Positions 8,539-15,700 of a stretch of 64,000 bases of DNA are shown here, in pieces (position 1 is the stretch's first letter; each line of letters starts with the position of its first letter). The position numbers and the translations under genes are program-made. This stretch comes from Sphingobacteriales bacterium (GTDB taxonomy: Bacteria > Bacteroidota > Bacteroidia > Chitinophagales > Chitinophagaceae): contig SEFT01000007.1 of the NCBI GenBank assembly GCA_004144175.1, forward strand, positions 62,001 to 126,000, in the 5' to 3' direction. The notes under the pieces were generated by a model, which did not search any database, was not told where the DNA came from, and worked only from the letters and a program-made list of their open reading frames with translations.

Positions 8539-8558
8539 TTAAACAGGCTTTGCATCAA

Positions 8559-9317
8559 TTACGGCTTCACAATTTTCGCCTTTTGAGATAGTATTTGTTT
8601 GCCGTTTTGGGAAACGATGAGCATAGCGGGCGGGGTGTCCTTTTCTCCCATTATGATGATCTCGCAATCGTATGTATAGGCTCCGTTCACAAACTGGTAC
8701 TTGTAGTTCCCGCCACTGCCATCTGGTATGAATTCGCCCTTATCTATCACTAAGTCAGGCTTGCTGCTCATTTTTCGTTTTGCCGGCCACGATGCATAGC
8801 GGTAGTTGCCATTGCCCATGTCGTCTACCCGTATGCGGTATTTGCTCGTCTCAAGCATTACGACCGGCGCGGCAAATGTTCTTAGAGAAGGGTGCAGTGT
8901 CTTCTTCTCTTTGGCTATTAGTTGCACTCTTTTCTTTGTCTCTGTTTCCGACTGATTGTTCACCGCAATAAGCTTACCGTCGTAGTCGAGCCATACAGTA
9001 CCATTCGACAGCATGATGCCTCGCCAGCCCACGGTACTCCAGTCTTTGCCCGGTTCAGAGTTTGATATGGCTTTTACCAGCGCAGCATCAAACAACTCAT
9101 TGTAGCGTTTCAGAAACTCGTTCTTGCTTTTTATCTCAGGCAGCGGATACTCGCGTCGCAGGGGATACGAAACAATGTTTGCCACCTGATCTTTTTGTTG
9201 CTTCTTGACATAGCTAATGAACCGTGACACAAGTTTCATTTCCTCTTCATTCATTTCCTGCGAAGAGGCAGGCATGTTGCTAACTGCCAGTATCAGCAAC
9301 AGTATCAGTTTTTTCAT
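8559..9317 (-). CDS. Secreted hypothetical protein, possibly NTF2-like N-terminal part
   Basis: A 252-residue protein with a clear signal peptide (MKKLILLLIL core, cleavage near A-S-S-Q). Residues 25-125 ('FISYVKKQQKDQVANIVSYPLRR', 'FLKRYNELFDAALVKAI', 'GWRGIMLSNGTVWLDYDGK') resemble the layout of small periplasmic NTF2-like proteins in which a conserved Tyr-Pro and a 'NGTVW' strand line a pocket. The C-terminal half is beta-rich with 'YRYASWPAKRKMSSKPDL' and 'GNYKYQFVNGAYTYDC' segments, likely a second small beta domain. I do not recognise a named family with confidence. It is a single-gene unit: a hairpin at 9341-9370 isolates it from mdh. Confidence 0.65.
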   Translation of the reverse strand: MKKLILLLILAVSNMPASSQEMNEEEMKLVSRFISYVKKQQKDQVANIVSYPLRREYPLPEIKSKNEFLKRYNELFDAALVKAISNSEPGKDWSTVGWRGIMLSNGTVWLDYDGKLIAVNNQSETETKKRVQLIAKEKKTLHPSLRTFAAPVVMLETSKYRIRVDDMGNGNYRYASWPAKRKMSSKPDLVIDKGEFIPDGSGGNYKYQFVNGAYTYDCEIIIMGEKDTPPAMLIVSQNGKQILSQKAKIVKP

Positions 9318-9340
9318 TGTCGGAGTATATGTTTGCTTAA

Positions 9341-9370
9341 AGAAAAAGGGTTGTGCATTTGCACAACCCT
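9341..9370 (-). terminator. Intrinsic terminator of mdh
   Basis: A 10-bp perfect stem (9347-9356 with 9361-9370) with loop ATTT. On the minus strand it is followed by a T-rich run (complement of 9341-9347), the order expected for mdh read leftwards. Confidence 0.85.
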
Positions 9371-9395
9371 CTATAATTCAAAAAAATGATACCAA

Positions 9396-10331
9396 TTAGG
9401 CAACCAGTGTATCCAGCACCTGGTTCATGTTACGTACTGCATCAGCAGATTTGTTGAACAGTTCCTGCTCTTCTGCGTTCAGTTTGTAATCGATGATCTT
9501 TTCCCAACCGTTGCGGCCTATTACTACAGGTACGCCCAGGCATATATCGTTCTGGCCATACTCGCCTTCCAGCGATACGCAGCAAGGGAATACTTTCTTT
9601 TCGTTGCGGATGATGCTCTCTACCAGTGCAGCTCCAGCAGCACCAGGTGCATACCATGCCGATGTGCCCAGCAGTTTGGTCAGCGTAGCGCCGCCTACCA
9701 TTGTGTCAGCAGATACTTGTTTCAGCTCTGCTTCGCCCAGCAGGTTGCTTACCAGCGTACCATTCAGGGTAGCAAGGCGTGTCAGCGGTATCATGGTAGT
9801 ATCGCCATGGCCGCCTATTACTGTAGCATGCAGGTCGTTGGGTGAGCAATCCAGCGCTTGCTGCAGGTAGCACTTAAAGCGTGCGCTATCCAGTATGCCG
9901 CCCATACCTATTACGCGGTGCTTAGGCAGGCCTGTAGCTTTTAGCGTAAGGTAGGTCATTGTATCCATTGGGTTAGAGATAACCACCAGGATAGTGTTTG
10001 GAGAGTATTTCAGCAGGTTTTTGCTTACTTCTTCTACTATTTTAGCATTAGTACCGATCAGCTCTTCACGAGTCATACCCGGCTTGCGGGGAATGCCTGA
10101 AGTGATCACGCATACGTCAGAATTTGCAGTTTTGCTGTAGTCGTTAGTGCTGCCTATTACACGCGTATCAAAGCCCAGCAACGAAGCTGTCTGCATGATG
10201 TCCAGTGCTTTACCTTCGGCAAAACCTTCTTTAATGTCTACGAGCACCAGCTCTTCTACCAGTTCTTTACGGGCAATGTTGTCGGCACATGTAGCGCCTA
10301 CGGCACCGGCACCCACTACGGTTACTTTCAT
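9396..10331 (-). CDS. mdh: Malate dehydrogenase, NAD-dependent (LDH-like type)
   Basis: Cytoplasmic TCA-cycle enzyme interconverting malate and oxaloacetate. At 311 residues it has the usual length. Seen in sequence: Rossmann motif 'VGAGAVGATCA' (from Gly7), Asp32 at the end of beta-2 as in NAD-specific enzymes, substrate arginines Arg82 and Arg88 in 'GIPRKPGMTR', Asp148 and Arg151 in 'GGILDSARF', and catalytic His175 in 'IGGHGDTTM'. The Arg at 82 in this loop favours malate over lactate dehydrogenase activity. It has its own promoter box (10364-10371) and terminator (9341-9370), so it is monocistronic. Confidence 0.97.
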   Translation of the reverse strand: MKVTVVGAGAVGATCADNIARKELVEELVLVDIKEGFAEGKALDIMQTASLLGFDTRVIGSTNDYSKTANSDVCVITSGIPRKPGMTREELIGTNAKIVEEVSKNLLKYSPNTILVVISNPMDTMTYLTLKATGLPKHRVIGMGGILDSARFKCYLQQALDCSPNDLHATVIGGHGDTTMIPLTRLATLNGTLVSNLLGEAELKQVSADTMVGGATLTKLLGTSAWYAPGAAGAALVESIIRNEKKVFPCCVSLEGEYGQNDICLGVPVVIGRNGWEKIIDYKLNAEEQELFNKSADAVRNMNQVLDTLVA

Positions 10332-10363
10332 TTTATATTGCTTTTGTTGAGTTAAAAGATTGG

Positions 10364-10371
10364 CAAATATA
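10364..10371 (-). promoter_or_regulatory. Bacteroidota-type -7 promoter box for mdh
   Basis: On the minus strand the bases read TATATTTG, an exact TAnnTTTG match, 32 bases before the mdh start codon. No clear TTTG -33 element was found at the expected spacing. Confidence 0.6.
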
Positions 10372-10462
10372 AGGCGTTGCTATGATTTGTAGATAGGGTA
10401 GGCATGGCGCATTTCAATAATCTTCGTACAGTTTCGATATTATTTAGATGTATTTGCGAGCT

Positions 10463-10504
10463 ATAAAAGCGATAGGCGGCACATGTGCCGCCTATCGCTT
10501 TTAT
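10463..10504. terminator. Long perfect palindrome, terminator of the PPOX-like gene
   Basis: Each arm is 21 bases (10463-10483 and 10484-10504) with perfect symmetry and an A/T-rich outer part, giving a hairpin with a T-run on either strand. It lies 13 bases beyond the minus-strand gene ending at 10518, and so most likely terminates it; it also faces the mdh promoter region. Confidence 0.8.
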
Positions 10505-10517
10505 ATCGTGTATTTCG

Positions 10518-11024
10518 TTAAACGTCCAGTCTTCCTTCTACGCCGTCGTCGGCAGTTTTGCCGGTAATGGCGCCGGCAACTATCTTCAGGAACGAGACCA
10601 TTTTACCGTTCTTGGTATCCCAGTAGTAGGCATCATCCGGTCTTACCCTGATGATAGAGATATTCGGATCGTCCTTTCCTTCGTGGAACCATGTTTTGAT
10701 CAATGGGTTCCAGAGCTCTTCTACCTTTTGGCGGTCATAGAATACATCGGCATGGCCATATACTACCATGTAAGTCGATGATGAATTGTCGGCATATATC
10801 AACTGTACCTGGTCATCCTGTTTTATTTCTTCATTTTTGTTGCTGCCTTTAGCGCTCAGGAACCAGATATTTCCCTCCTCGTCTACCTCGCGGGTAGCCA
10901 TAGGCCTGGTCTCGAACAATACGCCCATGGCGCTGGTGCAAAACATACAGGTCTTGATGCCTTCTGCTATCTCTTTTATCTTATCAATTGCTTCCTGGTT
11001 TCTCAGGTTTTTTAGTCCACCCAT
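10518..11024 (-). CDS. Pyridoxamine 5'-phosphate oxidase family protein (general stress protein 26-like)
   Basis: A 168-residue flavin-binding split-barrel protein. Start ATG 11022-11024 is preferred over an upstream frame start at 11060, which adds only a short unrelated leader. Motifs fit the general-stress PPOX subgroup: 'KTCMFCTSAMGVLFETRPMATREVDEEG' style strand pair (seen as CMFCTSA then RPMATREV), 'NIWFLSAKGSNKNEEI', 'VQLIYADNSSSTYMVVYGHADV' and the C-terminal 'WFHEGKDDPNISIIRVRPDDAYYWD'. Members bind FMN or related cofactors; true PNPOx activity is unlikely for this subgroup. Single-gene unit with a strong hairpin downstream. Confidence 0.88.
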   Translation of the reverse strand: MGGLKNLRNQEAIDKIKEIAEGIKTCMFCTSAMGVLFETRPMATREVDEEGNIWFLSAKGSNKNEEIKQDDQVQLIYADNSSSTYMVVYGHADVFYDRQKVEELWNPLIKTWFHEGKDDPNISIIRVRPDDAYYWDTKNGKMVSFLKIVAGAITGKTADDGVEGRLDV

Positions 11025-11154
11025 GTTTTGGTTGTTTATAAGCCCGGTCAAAAAACACATGCCAGTTTAGTGATTTACATCGTTTGTTTAAGGTGGTAAT
11101 ATTGATCCATGCCTAACCTTGCACATTACGATATTGTGCTGCTGTAGATGGCAA

Positions 11155-11183
11155 AGAAAAAGGGGCCTGTATCACAGGCCCCT
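11155..11183 (-). terminator. Intrinsic terminator of the 31-residue-repeat protein gene
   Basis: A 10-bp stem of AGGGGCCTGT type (11161-11170 with 11174-11183), 3-base loop, followed on the minus strand by a T-rich run (complement of 11155-11161). It lies 29 bases past the stop of the gene ending at 11213. Confidence 0.88.
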
Positions 11184-11212
11184 TCCGGATAAAGTATAAT
11201 GATTTCGCAATC

Positions 11213-12613
11213 TTAGCGCGCAATCGTGAATTGTGTTACAGATTTCTCTGACTCGCCCTGGATGTTCAGGAAGTAGTTGCCTGCGGGTATTTCACCTACC
11301 GGTACCGATTTGTGGTATTCAGCAGTAGCTGTTTCTGCCCACTGGCGTATCAGTCTGCCGTTTGCATCAACGATAGACACTTTAAACGTTTGCGGTTGTT
11401 TCCAGTTCATGTTGATGTTCAATACACTGGCAGCAGGTACCGGGTAAACCTTTACAGCATTCGCTACAGCTTGTGCAGCATCTTTTACATCCAGCGTATA
11501 TGTCTGGTAGTGGTAGCGTGCATAAGTATCGCCGGCCAGGTTCTCCCAGAAGCCACCAATGTTCCAGCGCTGCCTCATCTCTGTGGTCATTTGCCCGCGG
11601 TTGTTGTAAGCGCGGTTATAACGGTGCATATTGCGGAACAGGTTGGTAGTCGTGTTCCATACCTGATTGATCTGCATAGTATTATTGTGACTGGTGTCAT
11701 GCGTATAAACGCTCATAGAATCATTCAGCCAGTTGTTAGCAGACATATCCCAGGTTTGGTTCAGCCTGGTTTCTATATCATTTCTGCTGGTATAGGTATT
11801 CGTCAACTTCGACCAATTGATCCAGCTGTTAAAGTTTGGATTCCAATAAGTATAAATGTCTGTCAGAATGTTTTTATTAGCATCGTAAGTATACAGCCTG
11901 CGGTAAGAGTTGATCCAGGCATTAGTAAAACCCTCCCACATTTGCTGCATGTCAGCTTCCATATTACCACCTGCATAGCTGTATATATTTCTGCTTACAT
12001 TCGTCCACGAGCCTACACCATCCCAGCCAAATGTAGTTGCTATCAGCAGGTCGCCGTTAATGTCATAGTCATTTACGATCATAGTTGTGTTCGCCCATGT
12101 ACCCATGCCCATATCCCATGTTTGTGTTATGGTTGTATCCAGAGTGTTGTCTCCGTTGTAGAAGTACAGCATCTTCGATGTATTGTTCCAATCCATAGCG
12201 CTGGTACTCCATTCCTGCATAGTATGCGTTTCCAGGTTACCCATGTCGTTATAGGTATACAGGTGATTGTTTACATTTACCCACGAGCTGCTCGGCAGGT
12301 TGTAAGATTCTATCAGGCTTGTCAGTACACGACTCTGTGCGTCGTAAGTCTGCGATGTCCGGGTATAGGGTCTGTAGCTGCCGGTACCAGGATTGAACAA
12401 CATGTTCGTCCTTCTGTCAAACTTCATTTCATGTTCCAGGTCGCCCCCGCGGTCATTGGTATAGGTAATGTAGGATGAATCCCTCAATACAAATAATGCG
12501 TTGTTGTGTTCAGAGGTCGCCGTTGCTATCAATCTGGATGCAGTAGCAGGTTGTGCCATAGCCTGTGTACCATATACCAGGGCTGATGCCATGAGTAGAT
12601 GTCTTAATTGCAT
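11213..12613 (-). CDS. T9SS-sorted secreted protein with 31-residue W/Y-rich tandem repeats
   Basis: A 466-residue protein: signal peptide 1-21 (T-Q-A-M-A/Q), an N-terminal lead-in to about 100, then about eight tandem repeats (about 104-355) with a near-invariant 31-residue period. Each unit ends in Trp and carries the pattern W-x-N-x(5)-Y-x-Y/H-(D/N)-x(2)-x-N, for example 'WINSYRRLYTYDANKNIL' and 'WLNDSMSVYTHDTSHNN'. This resembles RHS/YD-type beta strands. The end (about 380-466) is a Por secretion sorting domain ('VKVYPVPAASVLNINM', 'GRLIRQW', 'IPAGNYFLNIQGE'), so the protein should cross the outer membrane by T9SS. Function unknown; a surface-exposed beta-helical or solenoid protein is likely. 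Confidence 0.82.
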   Translation of the reverse strand: MQLRHLLMASALVYGTQAMAQPATASRLIATATSEHNNALFVLRDSSYITYTNDRGGDLEHEMKFDRRTNMLFNPGTGSYRPYTRTSQTYDAQSRVLTSLIESYNLPSSSWVNVNNHLYTYNDMGNLETHTMQEWSTSAMDWNNTSKMLYFYNGDNTLDTTITQTWDMGMGTWANTTMIVNDYDINGDLLIATTFGWDGVGSWTNVSRNIYSYAGGNMEADMQQMWEGFTNAWINSYRRLYTYDANKNILTDIYTYWNPNFNSWINWSKLTNTYTSRNDIETRLNQTWDMSANNWLNDSMSVYTHDTSHNNTMQINQVWNTTTNLFRNMHRYNRAYNNRGQMTTEMRQRWNIGGFWENLAGDTYARYHYQTYTLDVKDAAQAVANAVKVYPVPAASVLNINMNWKQPQTFKVSIVDANGRLIRQWAETATAEYHKSVPVGEIPAGNYFLNIQGESEKSVTQFTIAR

Positions 12614-12778
12614 ACTATTATGTTTAGTTTTTTGAGCTAAAATCGTATAAATGTAATAAGATATAATTGTAAAGTCAATACCCTTTCCGGGAGTATCAGC
12701 CTTTTATAAACTGGCAGACTTTCCGGTCTATATGGTCGGCCACAAGGCAAGATTCCGGAAATGGTGCATTGTATTGGT

Positions 12779-15700
12779 TTATTGGTTTTTATTTAATGTC
12801 AGTTTGAATGTTTTGCTGCCTTTAGAGCTGTGTACATATACAAGATACAGGCCGGCTGGCAAGTGTTCGGGCATTGTTATTTTCCAGTCGACCGATCCAT
12901 TTGTTACAGGAATAGTGCTTTCATATACTGCCTGCCCTACACTGTTCACCACTTTTACCGCTGCGCGCTCATCATCCCACAATCCACCCATTTTCCCGGT
13001 TATCGTAAAGCTTCCGCTGGTAGGGTTGGGGTATAGATCGATGTTATCCCAAAGAGGCAAGACATCTACAACGCCTGTAACTCTTTTTGCATAGACCACA
13101 TTGCTGGTTGTATCCCTGGGCATTGCACACCATTCACTGCTAGTGACCCTCGCCCATACAGAGTCACCTTCAAACCACCGGGTATCTATGATGATAGAAT
13201 CGGATACGCCCAATATCACGCCGCCATTCTTTATCCACTGAAACGTAGGCTTTGCACCGGCGTTTTGCGTACGTGCATGGTAGATCATGTCGGTTCCTGC
13301 TAATACGCCGTACACAGTTACTGATGGTATAGAGAGGGGCGTTACCGACATGAGTATATTATTGCTGTTTACCTGCGAGTCGAGCGGGCAGGTGGCATTA
13401 CTTGTTAGCAGGCAAGTCACCGTGTCCTGGTTGGCCGATGATGAGGTTATGAAGGTGTCGGCTATGGCGCCCGCAATAGTTACTCCGTTTTTTTGCCATT
13501 CGTATTGCGGGGCTGGACCACCATTGGTTATCGCGGTTCTGAATATTACCGTACTACCCGCACAGATGCTATCGTCGGGTATAGCCGATATAGTGATGGT
13601 GGCAGTAAGTAGCGGATGCACTTTCATTTTGATGCCGTTGCTAAGGGCCTGCGATGTAATAGCGCAAATTGCATTAGTTGTAAGTGTGCAGCTTACAATG
13701 TCATTGTCTGCTAATGCAATAGTTGAGAATGAGTCTTTGTCAGTGCCCGATAAAATTCCGTTTACAGCCCATTGGTACGAAGGCAGCGTTCCTCCATTTA
13801 CCGGCACGGCAATAAATAGGGCGTTTGATCCCGCACAAATGGTGTCATGATGTATCTCTGAAATGCTAACGGATGGCGAAAGTATTGGCCTTACGCGCAT
13901 ATTGATACTATTACTAGTATCTGTAGGTGAAGACGGACAAACTGCGTTTGTCGTCATAATGCACTTGATCATATCTCCATGCGCCAGCGCATTGCTGGTA
14001 TAGCTGCTTCCTGTGCCAACATTTACACCATTTTTGGTCCAGATATAGGTTGGTGCAGTACCTCCGTTGGTAGGGGTTACGCTAAACGTTACATTGGTAC
14101 CGTTACAGATAGAGTCTCCGGGACTTGCTGTGACCAGTGCATCGGGCGTGAGAATTGGGTTTACCGTCATGGTCACCGGATTACTGCCGGCGGTATCAGC
14201 CGTACGGCATGTTTCGCTGGTGGTCAGTACGCAGCGTACTATGTCGCCATTAGCCAATGTGCTGCTGCTGAATGCACTACTATTGGTGCCGGTATTTGTT
14301 CCGTTTATTTTCCATTGATAAGCGGGTGTGGCTCCTCCGTTGTCAGGTGTCGCCGTAAACGTCACACTTGTGCTTGCGCAAATCGCGCCAGTCGGGTTAG
14401 GTGTTATTGTAACCGCTGGTATGAGCAGCGGATTTACAATCATCGTAATGTTGTTGCTGGCAACTGTAGGTACGGAAGGGCAGACGGCATTTGTCGTCAA
14501 CACGCAGCTGATGACGTCGCCATTAGCCAGTGTCGACGTGTTAAATGTGGCACTGCTAGTGCCAACGGTTACATTATTCTTTTTCCATTGGTATGCAGGC
14601 GTGGTGCCTCCATTGGTTGGTGTAGCCGTAAAAGTCACCGATGTGCCGCTGCAAATGGTACTTCCGCTGCCCGATGCGATGGCCACAGATGGCGTCAATA
14701 TCGGGTTCACAGTCATTGCGATGAAATTGCTGGTGTCCTGCATTTTAGTAACACATGCTTCACTGCTTGTAAGTATGCATGTGATCACATCTGCAGTTGT
14801 AAGTGCAGATGTCTTGTATGCCGCGTCATTTGTGCCAACATTCACGCCATTCTTTTTCCACTGGTAAGAGGGGGTGTTACCTCCGTATACGATGGTAGCT
14901 GTAAATGAATCCGCTGCACCAGCGCAGATATTGGCTCCATTACCCGATGCAATAGAAATATCAGGAGTCAGTAGCGGATTTACGGTTATTACCATAGAAT
15001 CGCTTGTGGCAGTAGTGGTGTTTGCGCAGGGATTGTTGGTCGTAATGGTACACGTTACAACGTCGCCGGTAGTGAGGGTGCCGGTGCTGTAGGTATTGGC
15101 ATTTGTTCCTGTGTTTACGCCATTCTTTTTCCATTGATAGCTTGTGGTGGTGCCTGCTTTCATTGCTGTAGCAGTAAACGTAATAGAGCTTCCTGAGCAA
15201 ATAACATTGCCCGGGTTAGCTGTAATTTGCACTGTTGTCGTATCCGGAGCTAAGGTCATCTTCTTAACAGTGGCTTTTTGGCCACGGTTTCCGTCCATGT
15301 ACACAACATAAGGTATCCCTTTACTACCGATAGTCATGGAAAGAGCGGAAGCAGTACCTGCTGAAAAGCCTGCCGCCCCAACCGTTCCCCAATTACTGCC
15401 ATCAAACTTCTTCACTGTTGCTTTGCCTCCATTATTTACATCGTAGAATGATAGATATGGGTTTCCAGCGGCGTCCAACTCCAGCGAGTTATAGGCAGTA
15501 GCGCCGGGTGAACCCAATGGAGAGCCGACAAATTGCCATGTAGTTCCTGTGTGCCGGATGACGATTGGCATATATGCCCAGGAGCCCTGTTGGAAGCTGA
15601 TATAGGGCTTGCCTGTACGGTCCAGAGCGAGCCTTATGTCGTGAACGTCATATGCGCTGATCCCGCTTGTTCCGAATGAATTCCAGCCCGAACTACTGTA

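Noticed and set aside
13979-14908. Long open frame on the plus strand opposite the Ig-like repeats of the 1722-residue protein
   Set aside because: The minus-strand protein has a signal peptide, repeats and sorting domain, and the plus-strand frames are cysteine-rich and of low complexity, an echo of the repeats.
12779-15300. CRISPR-like repeats
   Set aside because: The repeats are about 270 bases, coding, diverged and in one continuous frame, so they are protein domain repeats.
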